A program made the position numbers and the translations under genes. The notes under the pieces are model-generated. The model saw nothing but the letters and a program-made list of their open reading frames with translations, searched no databases and was not told the DNA's origin. This document shows positions 24,173 through 35,775 of a DNA stretch of 64,000 nt, piece after piece. The DNA is from Lumbricus rubellus (taxonomy: Eukaryota; Annelida; Clitellata; Crassiclitellata; Lumbricidae): positions 26,678,264 to 26,742,263 of the forward strand of contig OX243824.1 in NCBI GenBank assembly GCA_945859605.1, in the 5' to 3' direction. Position 1 is the stretch's first letter, and the number at the start of each line of letters is the position of its first letter.

Positions 24173-24592
24173 AGTCTTACTCAACGTCTCTGCATGCACA
24201 CTTTGCGATCGATGGTCGTCTTTGTATCATTGCGGTCGTTTCTCGCTCTGCAAGAAACGCTTTATCATAGCAAAGAACCTCGTTTTACTAGGGACATATT
24301 ATTCTCTGACGTTGGACTGCAGGGTCAAACGTCGAATGTGGGAAATGTTCTTCTCGATCTTGCTTCAGTTTGATGTATACTTTGGCATTCGTGCAGTTCA
24401 ACAGCATTTGTCAATGTCATTCTGTCGATACCTTGCCCTCTTGCACGGTCTTTATGCGACCATGTCCCTGGCAGATTAATGACCTCGCAGCATCGCAGCA
24501 TTCACGTGGCTCTTACAATTTTCATGAGAGTCTTTTGCATCATCAGGTGAATGAGTGCCTTGTGAAAATCAATGTCTCTCTGAATACTTCGT
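23865..24592. other. Intergenic with (TC)n(TA)n
   Basis: TC dinucleotides at 24098-24138 pass directly into TA dinucleotides to about 24168. No gene recognised in the rest. Confidence 0.5.
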
Positions 24593-24720
24593 AGTCTTAC
24601 TCTTTCTCTTCTTCTTCTTCCTCCTCTTCTTCTTACTCCTGCTCTTTTTTACTCCACTATACTTCTTCTTTTTCTTCTTCTTCTTCTTCCTCTTCTTCTT
24701 CTTCTTCCTCTTCTTCTTCT

Positions 24721-24755
<35 letters not shown>

Positions 24756-25165
24756 TTCTTCTTCTTCTCCTCCTTCTCCTCCTCCTCCTCTTCTTCTTCT
24801 TTTATTCTCCTTACTTCCTATTTTTCATCATCATCTTCTCCTTCTCCTACTCCTCCTACTCTTCCCCTCCCTCCTCCTCCTTCTTCTTCTTCTTTTTGTA
24901 TTCCTCTTCTTCTTCTTCTTCCTTTATTCTCCTTGCTTCTTCTTTTTCATCATTTTCTTCTTCTCCTCCTCATTCTCCTACTCCTCCTACTCTTCCCCTC
25001 CGTATACGCCTTCTTCTTCTTGCTCTGCTTCTAACTCCTCATAAGTCTCCTGCTCGCAATCCTCATCTACCTCTTGCTCTTCCTCGTCCCCTACTACCTC
25101 CTTCCTCTCCTCCTCCACCTCATCCTCTCCTTCCTTCTCTTCCATTCACTCCTCCTCCTTCTCCT
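24593..25165. repeat. Polypyrimidine tract, (TTC/CTC)n
   Basis: About 570 bp of nearly pure C and T. The 159- and 181-codon open frames here are phenylalanine/leucine and serine/proline low-complexity translations. Confidence 0.9.
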
Positions 25166-25604
25166 CTTATACAAATCGTGACGATTTATATAGGTTCAGA
25201 TTCCTTTACACACTTTTTCCTTCTCCATTCATTTTCCCTTTTCGTCTTCGTCTTCGTATTCTCTAAACTCCAATTCATGGCACCATTTAAAGTTCACATT
25301 CCTTTGCATGCCGTCCATTGCCTTACAACGAAATTCTCGCGCAGTTTGATTCGTGTCTTGATCCATCGTATGAAAGCTCAACGTATGCATGTATGTATGG
25401 CATCGAATCGAACAAAAAGACGAGAGATTGATAGCATATAGGCCGAAAGAAAAAGACAAATCGTGGAAGCCAGGGGAACGGAATGTGGCAGCATACAAAT
25501 TGTTATTCGATTAATGCCGGCTAAACCAATTCTATGGAGAGAGACTTACTTGGAAGAAATTGGAACCCGAGGACTGGTCCTGAATTTATGGCACCTTCAT
25601 GAAA
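25166..25604. other. Intergenic
   Basis: No gene or element recognised. Confidence 0.4.
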
Positions 25605-25925
25605 CTCCATCCATCCATCTATTCATCCATCTATCCATCGATCCGTCCATCCATCCATCCATCCATCTATCTATCCATCTATCCATCTATCCATGTATCT
25701 ATCCATATATCTATCCATCCATCTATCCATCCGTACATCCATCTATCCATCTAATCATCCATCTATCCATCTATCCATATATCCTTCCGTCTATCCATCC
25801 ATCTATCCATCTATTCACTCATGTACCCATCTATCCATCTATTCATCTATCCATCCCCATTCATTCATCCATCCATTCATTCATTCACCCATCTATCTAT
25901 CTATTCATCCATCCATCCCTTTCTT
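25605..25925. repeat. (ATCC/ATCT)n array
   Basis: CCATCTAT and CCATCCAT units, cleanest at 25610-25870. Frames reading HPSIHLS repeats are translations of it. Confidence 0.93.
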
Positions 25926-26125
25926 AATCAATCCTTTTGTCTACCTAAAGTAATCTCTCTCTTTTCTAATACAACTGCTGATGCTCCTTTAACTCAGTTA
26001 AATTAACTGCAACAACTGCTACTATGACCAACACCGTCACTACTAAGTCGATTTATTGCTGTCCTGAGCTTTTTTTATTATTCCTTTCTTGCTTCTTCTG
26101 CTTTTGTTGGCTGTCTTTGTCGGGA

Positions 26126-26468
26126 TTTATTCATTATTCATTATTCATTATTCATTATTCATTATTCATTATTCATTATTCAGTATTCAGTATTCAGTAT
26201 TCATTATTCATTATTCATTATTCATTATTCATTATTCAGTATTCATTATTCATTATTCATTATTCATTATTCAGTATTCATTATTCATTATTCATTATTC
26301 ATTATTCATTATTCATTATTCATTATTCATTTATTCATTATTCATTATTCATTATTCATTATTCAGTATTCATTATTCATTATTCATTATTCATTATTCA
26401 TTATTCATTATTCATTATTCATTATTCAGTATTCATTATTCATTATTCATTATTCATTATTCAGTATT
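26126..26468. repeat. 7-bp minisatellite (ATTCATT)n
   Basis: About 45 units of ATTCATT with a recurring ATTCAGT variant. It ends exactly where a tRNA-like SINE head begins. Confidence 0.93.
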
Positions 26469-26469
26469 A

Positions 26470-27200
26470 GGGGGTGCTCGCTAGTACAGTGGTTAACGCG
26501 CTGGACTGTCGACCGAGAGGTCGGGGGGTTCAATTCCACACCGGTGTAAAGGTTTCAAATTACCCCCTCCTAAACATTACCCCCCTGCAAACTAATTTGA
26601 ATCAATCATCGCATTTATTGCACTAAAAATATCAGAAAAATCATCCCGCTTCTTGTTTTGGTCTGAAGATTTTCATCCGTCATCCCACTTCGAGGTTTGT
26701 TATCAATATTTTCCTCTGTAACTAAAATACTAAATCGCCACTGAAGTTACATGGAGAAATGGCTTCGAGGCTATTATTTTCCCCCGATTTAAATATTGAT
26801 AACAAACCACGAAGTGGGATGACGGATGAAAATCTTCAGACCAAAACAAGAAGCGGGATGATTTTTCTGATTTCTTAGTGCAATAAATGCGATGATTGAC
26901 GCAAATCTAGTTTCCGAGGGTAATCTGAAACCGGTTTCAAGTTACCTACCGGGCGGGGGGTAATCTTTAGGAGGAGGTAATTTGAAACCTTTACACCGGG
27001 GCAGAAATGTGTAGGCCTATCGAGATTTCTGTTCCACAAACACCCCCTAGCCGACTCAGCTATGACGAGTACACTGACCTACCCGGTCGGTGGATAATGA
27101 GATGGTGAGGGAGAGGATTGGCCACCGCCCTCGTATGCCGAGGCCTTGAAAATGAAGTCGCTAAACACTTCATCGTAATTGGCAGCCTCCGGGCTAGCTA
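26470..27200 (+). mobile_element. tRNA-derived SINE split by a fold-back element
   Basis: 26470-26540 has an A-box-like TAGTACAGTGGTTAACGCG and a B-box-like GGTTCAATTCC at tRNA-like spacing, but no closing acceptor stem. The sequence breaks off at ACACC and appears to resume after 27000 with GCAGAAATGTG and a 190-bp body (GGTCGGTGGATAATGAGATG, TGCCGAGGCCTTGAAAATGA). The interruption is the inverted-repeat element at 26541-27000. Whether head and body are one SINE is an inference from contiguity. Confidence 0.55.
26541..27000. mobile_element. Fold-back element with about 170-210-bp arms
   Basis: The left arm (26541-26711) and right arm (26791-27000) are inverted copies. Shared blocks include GGTGTAAAGGTTTCAAATTA, CGCATTTATTGCACTA, CATCCCGCTTCTTGTTTTGG and GGTTTGTTATCAATATTT. 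The right arm holds an extra block of about 40 bp. The loop is about 80 bp. No protein is encoded and the superfamily is unassigned. Confidence 0.85.
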
Positions 27201-27648
27201 GAAAATACCTAATTATTTATTATTTTTTTCATCTCTTTGTTTTCTTACCTGCTCGCCAGGTTACTGTCGCTTGTGTGTCCTGCCCTTTGTTTTTCACTTT
27301 CCTTGTTCTTCATCAACACTTTCTCTGGGCGGTCTAGACGTGTTTTTTCTCCTCTTAATGAAACCACGTCTTCCATGACCTTCCTTGTTGCCGTGAATCT
27401 ACTAATGATGCTGACAATGTGTTCATTGACATTGAATTCGCCCATGCACGAGTAAATATTATGAGGAGTTGATACAAGCAAAACCTGATAACTCCAGTTT
27501 CTCCATAAATTGACTACTATTGTTTATATTGGCGCATTTATACTATTGTTCAGTTGATTGGCATGCCGTTGTATAGCTATGAAAGTGTTTTTGTGATGTA
27601 GAACCAGATAATTCCTTGCATTATGACACGACAGACTTTGGTTCGTAA
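27201..27648. other. Intergenic
   Basis: No gene recognised. Single diverged relatives of the adjacent 33-bp unit (GCAAAACCTGATAACT) occur near 27478. Confidence 0.4.
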
Positions 27649-27926
27649 TGCAAAACCTGACGACTAAAGACAGATGTTTCATGCAAAACCTGACAACTAA
27701 AGACAGATGTTTCATGCAAAACCTGACAACTAAAGACAGATGTTTCATGCAAAACCTGACAACTAAAGACAGATGTTTCATGCAAAACCTGACAACTAAA
27801 GACAGATGTTTCATGCAAAACCTGACAACTAAAGACAGATGTTTCATGCAAAACCTGACAACTAAAGACAGATGTTTCATGCAAAACCTGACAACTAAAG
27901 ACAGATGTTTCATGCAAAACCTGACA
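27649..27926. repeat. 33-bp minisatellite, 8.4 copies
   Basis: Near-identical 33-bp units containing TGCAAAACCTGACAACTAAA and GACAGATGTTTCA. Because 33 is divisible by three, an open frame stays open through the array, giving 11-residue repeats on both strands. There are no spacers, so it is not a CRISPR array. Confidence 0.95.
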
Positions 27927-28021
27927 AATCCGTTGACGAATAGAAAGCCGCCAGACAATTCCATTGACCAATAGGAAGTTAGACCTACGTTTCTTACAGT
28001 ACGCTAAATGGGTGACATGGA

Positions 28022-28180
28022 CGAAACATGGGTCGCAGAGGTGTAGTGGTGGCGTCGGTACATTGGAGCCAGAGGGTTTAGCTTCGAATCCACCCTCGGT
28101 TTGGTGTCAGATCGGTAGCGCCTCTGAGGAGTTTCTCTTGAATTTGCGCTGTATAAATTTACGATCACAATTACGATGAA
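28022..28180 (+). mobile_element. Short tRNA-derived SINE with LINE-like tail
   Basis: The A-box region AGGTGTAGTGGTGGCGTC and B-box-like GCTTCGAATCC match the SINE at 36183. A short body keeps AGCGCCTCTGAGGAG, and the end GCGCTGTATAAATTTACGA resembles the L2-like LINE 3' end. The CORE-like block of the longer copies is missing. Confidence 0.7.
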
Positions 28181-28489
28181 GCAGACAGCAGCAATCGACG
28201 ATCCATTCTCAGAAAGACAATTAATTATTCCGATTTGTTGCTTTTGTGTAACAATTCATTTGTTTGGCGCTTTATAAAACTCTAGAAACCGCTGTGAGAT
28301 CTCTAAATAGCCTTGCAGAAACTTTGTACAAACTGCTTTCAGCGTCATCTCAGGATGAAGTCAGAATGAAATTATAAAATTTAATTATGCTTACCAGTTA
28401 CCGTTGACTTCGTTGGCGCAGTGTAGTCACATTAAAATACTGATGCAGCATAATGTAAACAAGTTAGCTCACGTCAAATCAGGAAACGT
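28181..28489. other. Intergenic
   Basis: No gene recognised; one GGCGCTTTATAAA word at 28265 is a possible LINE tail trace. Confidence 0.35.
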
Positions 28490-28800
28490 AAACTCACAAA
28501 AAGCAGAAGCATGAAACGTCTACTCGTGGAGTCAACTCATGATGCGCAGAACTCAAGAAACGTAAAATCACGAAGCGTAGCCCACAAAACGTTTAGGCCT
28601 GCTCATTAAGCGTAAGCTCGTGATGCGCCAACTCGCGAAGCGTAAAGTCGTGAGGCGCATGCTGACGGAATGTAGTCTTTCGAAACGTTAACTCTCATGG
28701 AGCGTAAACCCACAAAACGTAAACTAGTGGAGTGTAAACCCACACAGCGTAAACTCTTGAAGCGTAAACTCTTGAAGCGTAAACTCAAAACTTTCCCACC
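28490..28800. repeat. Degenerate GCGTAAACTC repeats
   Basis: More than a dozen diverged units of about 18-20 bp built on GAAGCGTAAACTCGTG, with variants such as GAAACGTAAAATCAC. An old minisatellite. Confidence 0.75.
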
Positions 28801-30424
28801 ACTCGATTCCATGTTTGTTTAAGCGTCATTGAGCTTCGCATCGACTTTGCGCTGCTCTGTACCATAACATTGTTCCCTCGATTATTATAGCGCCACAATT
28901 ACGAAACTCTCCAGCTGTTAGACGTCTTTGTAAGGACACCAAAACAAACGAACGTTTCCTGTGTCTGTGCGTAAAAGAGACGCTGATCCACAATCGTTGG
29001 AGTAACAGTTAGCGTCCTACGCCGAAATGATCTCCGTTCACTAAGCAAGAAAGGGTGGAACCGCTCGAACCGCATCGCTCCGGGTGTGAGCCGGGAACGC
29101 GAAATGGATCGCCAGTGATGTTGATTGGAGAAGGTTGCGAATGAACATGCATCCAAACTTGTTCATTGACTGCGTTGAATGGCGAGAACGATGATTCAAG
29201 GGAAGGGAAGTAATAAGGGGAATGCCCCTGTGATGCTGAGACCGAACGCAAATGCATATACAGTGAGCTTATACAGTAGCCTATTATACACGCACTGCAA
29301 TGAAAGAGGTCCGATGAAGACTTCTTGCAGATTCAACGCCATCATCAGTCGCCGTCTCTTTTCGATAGGTGTCGCTCGCCTTACATGTACATCGAAACAG
29401 ACCCGTGCATCTGCACTAGTCTAGTAGCTACAATATATATATATAAATTATCTATAGACTATATATAATTATATATGTATAATATTATATAGACTATATA
29501 ATTATATATGTTTATATAGACTACAGTGCACATTATAATTATATGTGTATAATATATATATATATATATATATACATTTATATATAATGCCTTGCATTAG
29601 GCTATTTCGCTAATGTAATAATAATTATGCTGGCGCCTGTGCATCAATACACATTGCAAATCCATACATCAGTATAGGCGTTTGTGTGTGTTTGTATGTC
29701 TGTGTGTACTATGACAACTATGTATATGTATATTGTGAACCAATGATGTGTAAGAATAATTAATTACACACGTTTATTTATAAAAGGCAGAGCGGTAGGC
29801 GAAAGATATGATCATTGCTACAAGGCAATGTCTGGTGTCCAATCGGCTACCCTGTCTCACAGAGAAGCAATGAACGAAAGAGGAAATGACTACAAGAGAC
29901 ACGGCCCACGACAAATGCATAAAGTAGAATGGAGAGTAGATGCATGCAGTGTATGTTATAACCGTCTATTGCATCTCGAGACAGCATAGGACGCAAAACG
30001 TTCAAGTTCGCTCTCGCTTATTTGTGTCTCGATCGTATGACAGCTGCAGAATTTTTTTCTTTTCCTTCAGTCTAGTATTAATCTCTCTCTGCGGAGGGGT
30101 CAGCCACTCGGATCCTCCTCTTCCACTTTCCTCTGTCTCGAGTGTCTTCATTTTTCAGTTTTTTAGCGCTGCTTTAATTAAACTCTTAAATGGTTGGGGT
30201 ATATATAGGCCTAGTCATGCGAAAGTCTATCCTCTTCAAGAAAGCTCGAATTCCACATTTCGGATTCCATGCTTAACGTGGCCTCGTGCACCCAATTTAT
30301 TTCCCTCAGTTGACCCCGCAAATGTGTGACTCGTATATTTGCTACTAAAACAATGGCACACACTATTCTGAACGGGACCAATTGAAAAATACAAAGCATA
30401 TAGACTTTGTAGCCTAAATACGAG
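28801..30424. other. Intergenic; AT-rich segment
   Basis: 29430-29590 is TA-rich with repeated TATATAGACTATATAATTA words. No gene recognised. An open frame at 29940-30329 has no family signature. Confidence 0.45.
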
Positions 30425-31231
30425 CAGTGGCGGCGCCAGCTGTATAATTTCGGCAGGTCGCGTCAGGGTCATGGGAGCTATTTGGCAGGTCGAAGAAATT
30501 GATTATTAAATTTGAAGCCTGGACCGGCCCTAGGGTGTGCGGGCTCTGCAAGACCATGCAAAGGCAGAAAGCTAGAAAGCGATGAGCAGGTCCCCGTGAA
30601 AAAAATTTCGTTTGAATTTATTTCCAGCCAAAAGGCCTAGGCTACGGTAGGCATATTGGCAATGTCATGCGTGAGTCTATTTAAAAAAAGGAAATTCGAA
30701 ATAAATGGGTTGATGAGCACAAACGTAAACCAGACTCTTAACACGTAGGCCTAATAGGCTCCTAGCATTTGCTACGAAAGCAACAATATTTGTGTTTCAC
30801 TTTATTATTTCAATAGTGCATAGCCTATAGGCTAGCCTATCTTGCATCTTTTATGAACTCGATAGGCCTACATGGATGGTTTGAGACGGCTGACCACAAA
30901 ATGTTCACAAGTAACAGGGTCCTTGGAGTAGGCCTACTGTATACCGTAGAATAGATCATAGGCTAGACTTCTGTAACTTCTATTGACCTAGGCTACTAGA
31001 TAAGATCAGACGTAAAAGCCAATTGGATATAATAATTAATTGCACCACAACAGTCTAGTGATCTTTTGGGCAATGAAAAAATTAATGCTGATTTTTCATT
31101 TAAAACTCTTAAATAAAAGAATAGAAAATATATTAAAAATTCAAAAGTTTTTTAGGCAGGTCATTAGGCAGGTCGCGAGCAAAATAGGCAGGTCAAATGA
31201 CCTGCCGCGACCTCCCGTAGCGCCGCCACTG
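30425..31231. mobile_element. Non-autonomous hAT element, 807 bp
   Basis: Ends CAGTGGCGGCGCCAG and AGCGCCGCCACTG are inverted repeats, flanked by an exact 8-bp duplication AATACGAG (30417-30424 and 31232-31239). GGCAGGTCG-type words recur near both ends. The interior encodes no recognisable transposase. Confidence 0.88.
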
Positions 31232-31439
31232 AATACGAGACAAATAATTGTACACTAGGCCTACTTAGAAACAGTATACTTGTTAATAAAATTATTTGAT
31301 ACTGAGGTTATTTATCGTTGCTGAAATGAAACTTCATAATAAACGTTGTAAACCGGGCACACCCTACTAGGTCTATTATAATGGCAACCGACCTATGACC
31401 TGACCTACATTCAACGATGCTGACACATGACATAATTAG

Positions 31440-31639
31440 NNNNNNNNNNNNNNNNNNNNNNNNNNNNNNNNNNNNNNNNNNNNNNNNNNNNNNNNNNNNN
31501 NNNNNNNNNNNNNNNNNNNNNNNNNNNNNNNNNNNNNNNNNNNNNNNNNNNNNNNNNNNNNNNNNNNNNNNNNNNNNNNNNNNNNNNNNNNNNNNNNNNN
31601 NNNNNNNNNNNNNNNNNNNNNNNNNNNNNNNNNNNNNNN
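31440..31639. other. Assembly gap (200 N)
   Basis: A run of N. The round length suggests a placeholder of unknown true size. Confidence 0.99.
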
Positions 31640-32511
31640 ATGCTGCTTCACAATACCCTTTTGCGTACAATAAAAATGTGAATCCATTTGTGAAATTTTT
31701 TTATGTGTCGAAAATATATTTTTTTAATTAGAAGAATAACACTAACTCTAGCGATGTTGATGTAGGCGTGAATCTGCAGGCGACTTGAATCAACAGAAGT
31801 TGAAACCATTTGCGACTTGGGGGCAGACTAAAAATTCGTATGCCTACATGCCGGTGTGTGTCTGTCATTATAAACACACAAAAGGACTTCCATATCCTTG
31901 CATTCATTCATGTTTGTTGGTTACCAACGACTGTCACTGAGTATATAAGAAATATAAGCTTATGGTTTACGTGAATGTCCCAAGACACGTTTAGATCTAC
32001 TAATTTTTAACGATATACATTAGTTACTGGTAACTCTCAGTTGTGCATGGGAACTAGAGTCAATAATTATTTTTAGGTAGGCCTATATTTTGAGAATGTG
32101 AAGGCCAATGTTGTTACAGTAAGTTGTTGGAATTATTCACAGATTCAAGGGTCACCACCAGAACACTCTGTTAAGTTGCGCTACATTTCATGTTAATGAT
32201 CTCTTCACAAAACCAGTCTCCTCTCGACAGACCTTTTGCACTGCATGGGAGCGCTTCCCAACGGTTCACACAACTAGAGGCGCCTGATAATTATAATTGT
32301 ATGCCTAAATGAAATAAAATTCAATAGGCCTATGTATAATTACTGTCCATTCTTATCTTATCATGTCACAAAACGGGCGGTATGAATTACGAGTTACTTC
32401 ATAGAGAATTACTTCAGCTCAAGGCGAGTGTAAAATGCTGTAAAACACCACACAATTAATAATGTTTGCGTTTGTAAATAATATCTTCGATATCCATATT
32501 TCGAATTAATT
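31640..32511. other. Intergenic
   Basis: No gene or element recognised. Confidence 0.4.
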
Positions 32512-33602
32512 AATGCAGGATTCAGCGTCCACAGAGAGTCGTTGTGGAAAATCATGCAAAGCTATGGGATCCCGGGGAAAATCATAGGAATTGTGAAAAG
32601 TTTTTACAACAACAGCCGATGTGCGATCAGGTGCGGAGGAGAGGTGGGAGAGTGGTTTCGAATTGTTACAGGAGTGAGACAGGGATGTGTGCTGTCGCCA
32701 GTGATATTTGCACTGGTGGTGGACTGGGTGATGCAAAGGGCTACAGGACAAGGACAGACCGGATTGAAGTGGATAGATGGCGACAGACTCACCGATTTGG
32801 ATTTTGCGGATGACATTGCTTTGCTGGACAACACATGGGAGGGAATAAAGGAACTAACATGCAGAGTAGAGGAGGAGGCAGCAAGAGTGGGATTGGCCAT
32901 AAATCCAGAGAAAACGAAGATTATGAAGGTGGGAAAGTGGAGTGAGACAGATGAGATCAGGATTGCAGATAGAAGTGTGGACATAGTGGAAGACTTCTGT
33001 TATCTGGGCAGCACACTATCAGCCGACAGTAGATGCGATAAAGAAATAAAGATTCGTATTGGAAAGGCAAATGCGGCTTTTGGAAAACTAGAGAAGATAT
33101 GGAAAAGCAATGGATGTAGCTTGAAGGTCAAGATCCGGTTATATGAAGCTATTGTGTTGAGCACACTTCTGTATGGAGCTGAGACGTGGCCAATGACGGT
33201 GGCAAATGGAAAGCGATTGGAGGCAGCACATCATAAATGGCTGAGACGAATTCTGCACATCTCATGGAGAGACAAGATAACAAATAAAAGCATCAGAGAA
33301 AGAACTGGACAGGGGAAAATGGAGATTATCATCAGAAAGAAGCGACTAAAGTGGATGGGGCATGTAACAAGAATGGAGCAAGAGAGGAGAGCAAAACAAG
33401 CAACAATCTGGACACCGGAGGGAAGACGTGGCAGAGGGAGGCCAAGGAAGAACTGGATGGGGACTATACGAGAGGATTTACAAGATCTTGAGATGACATG
33501 GAACGATGCTGTCGATGTGGCGATGGACAGAGTGGAGTGGAGAAGCTGCGTTGCCCGATGTGCAGAGCTGCACGGGAAGGACTAAGGTTCTAAGGTTCAC
33601 TC
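32512..33602 (+). pseudogene. 5'-truncated LINE reverse transcriptase, open
   Basis: The frame enters mid-RT with FSVHRESLWKIM, equivalent to the AFDSVHR palm motif, and stays open for about 355 codons to a stop at 33585. Motifs in order: IVTGVRQGCVLSP, FADDIALLD (the catalytic pair), CYLGSTLS, LSTLLYGAETW, RRILHISWRD, KWMGHVTRMEQ, GRGRPRKNW and WRSCVARCAELHG. The endonuclease and RT N-terminal half are missing, as expected from aborted target-primed reverse transcription. The 3' end carries two TAAGGTTC units, a short tail. The clade is unassigned, but it is a different family from the L2-like LINE at 7 kb and resembles the fragments at 4.1 and 18.8 kb. There is no evidence of domestication. 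Confidence 0.85.
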
Positions 33603-34904
33603 TATGAACCGACCAAGTTTGAACCAGCGTATGACTAGTATGGCACATTTCAGCATGCGACAAAAAATTTAAAAAATTAATTGATAATTAAATCTAGTCA
33701 AAAGCGGCAAGCTACTATCATCCCCGGATATAATTTTGAGTACTTTGCCCTGCATTCATCTTACGTCTATAGTCTAATTATATTGGGACATTTCTATCAA
33801 CATTTCCTTCTCTGTCAAGAGTGTCTATGTAATTGTGTTTATTCTCTGATTTTCGGAAAGCTGAATTATGCGTGCTTCATTGACTTCTCAAAAAATATAA
33901 TTAATTTTATTGCACCAACGTGTGTAATAAATGATGTCATGAATGGCATGCACTCATGGTTGACTCTGAACTCAGCCTGACATTCAGGCATAGAGTGAAG
34001 GATTAGGCCCCAATACATTTAATTTTTTACTGTGATGACGACTACTAGTGCTATAAATACATTGCACGACGTAACATAGCCTACTCGTTATTCGCAGTAA
34101 TAAAAATTAATGAACAGTCGTCGATTACTATGAACGATGTTTTCGTGAAAGAGTGCGTGCAAGAAGATGATGTTTAAACAGCGATGGTGATTAACGGAAT
34201 AAGACTTAAGCTACTCCAAGTCGTTGAACCATAATATTATACGGTTTTTAATCACGCGAGCAGGGGAAACGCCACATCAGGTAGGCACCTATTTTTATAC
34301 ATGTAGGTCGATAACAACGCAAGTGACGGATGACGCCATTTACGATCATTTCCTCATACCGCCCACTTTTTTCCTTCAAAAGACTTGACCTCTTGCTTCC
34401 TCGCACTAGAACCGCAGCTATGGCTGAGTCTAGATCATTCACCTCCATTGAACAATCTCCTTCTGTTCGCTCTTTAATTCGTTCTTCAATCTCATAGCTT
34501 CCTTCCACTCCTCAAAACCTGCCTGCTCTCAAGAGACCTTGCGAATCTAATCAATCTAATCTGACAGGAATAAGCACGAATCGGGACGACGAAATGCAAA
34601 TAATAACGATAATTATGATATTATGCTACCGTTTTAGCCAAAGTAACAGGACAGGGAATAATTTAATTAATGTAATTAATTAATTAATTAAATTATTAGC
34701 CAAAGTAACAGGACAGGGAATGCACTTGAACAAATAATGTAGCCAAACAAATTCAAAACAACTGTGATCGATTGCTAAGACAAGTCTACGGACGGCAGCT
34801 AGACATGAAAATTGGAGGCATGAAGTGCAGAGTAATTCGAAACCTGTCTGATAACATATCATACTTGTAAAAACGACACTAAATCAGCCACGAAGACCCT
34901 ATGT
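33603..34904. other. Intergenic; short direct repeat
   Basis: TAGCCAAAGTAACAGGACAG occurs at about 34636 and again at about 34698 around an AATT-rich spacer. No gene recognised. Confidence 0.45.
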
Positions 34905-35125
34905 TGAATAAAATGCCACAGGGCTTTTTTAACGCGCATTTGTACACAAAATGTGCAGTTCTAAATGGATTTCTGCAGTACTGTTGTAGAATCACTTCTG
35001 TACAGTTAAAACTAGCAAAAGGTCATTGTCCTCCGATTGGAAATTATTTACCATGGAGGATGGGAAAGGAAAAGAAGGGATTGTGCAGTTCTGAAAATTC
35101 CTTTAAAACAGCCTTAAAAATGCCA
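34905..35125. repeat. Unclassified repeat, copy 1
   Basis: About 210 bp shared with 36694-36897, including TGTACACAAAATGTGCAGTT, CAGTTAAAACTAG and GGGAAAGGAAAAGAAGG. No coding sense or clear ends. Family unknown. Confidence 0.7.
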
Positions 35126-35564
35126 GACGCTGCAGAAGGACGGGTCATAGATCATCAATTGTGTGCATATCAATTCAAACCGTCAATTTAAGCCGGAAGC
35201 GAATATGCATAATTATACAGAAGCATTACTTTAATAGATTTGCTACGCTATTAATATTCACTCAAATAAACGGCCGCCGACAACAGTACTGTTAGTTTAA
35301 GGTGATGGTGTTGGTGCGCAATGGTGCGAGCTTGTGCCAGTGTACATGTATGGCTAGCTATGCTATCGAATGGATGACGTGTGTAGGCTATAATTTTTAT
35401 GGTGATCTTCCGCAAGTCTGTGATTCATGAACCATTTTAGTCTTGCGAGCAGAAGGAACGCCATGTCAGGTAAAGTAATTATGCAGTTAACAGTTGACTA
35501 CTAAGAGAGGCGATAACTTGGGATGGGCCTATAATTATTGACTGAGTGTATGTATGTGTATGTA

Positions 35565-35774
35565 TGTGCACTTGTTATAGCTCCCCTTCAAGCTCTCTCT
35601 CTCTACTCAGAGGCGCTCCCGATGCAGAGCGGACACTGCATCGGAGTTTCACGCCGAAGCGCTGAGCAATTGTAAGTGAAGGACTTGCCCAAGGTCCTTA
35701 CGCGGGGAGGTGGATTCGAACCTTGGACCTTCCGGCTCCAAGGCAACGACGCCACCACTAGACCACCGCGCCCC
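35565..35774 (-). mobile_element. CORE-like tRNA SINE, copy 1
   Basis: On the minus strand the element starts TGGGGCGCGGTGGTCTAGTG (A-box region), has GGTTCGAATCC as the pol III B box, then GACCTTGGGCAAGTCCTTCA, which resembles the central block of CORE-SINEs. Next come GCTCAGCGCTTCGGCG and AGCGCCTCTGAGTAG, and it ends GAAGGGGAGCTATAACAAG. That end resembles the 3' end of the L2-like fragment at 48.7 kb. Confidence 0.82.
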
Positions 35775-35775
35775 A

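Noticed and set aside
24555..25441. Phenylalanine/leucine and proline/serine-rich open frames that look like membrane proteins
   Set aside because: They arise from the polypyrimidine tract and have no non-repetitive domain.
26470..26540. A genuine tRNA gene
   Set aside because: A and B boxes are present, but no acceptor stem closes and the anticodon stem does not pair; it is a SINE head.
27649..27926. CRISPR-like direct repeats
   Set aside because: The 33-bp units are strictly head to tail with no spacers, and the genome is animal.
31308..31731. Open frames across the N run
   Set aside because: They exist only because undefined bases contain no stop codons.
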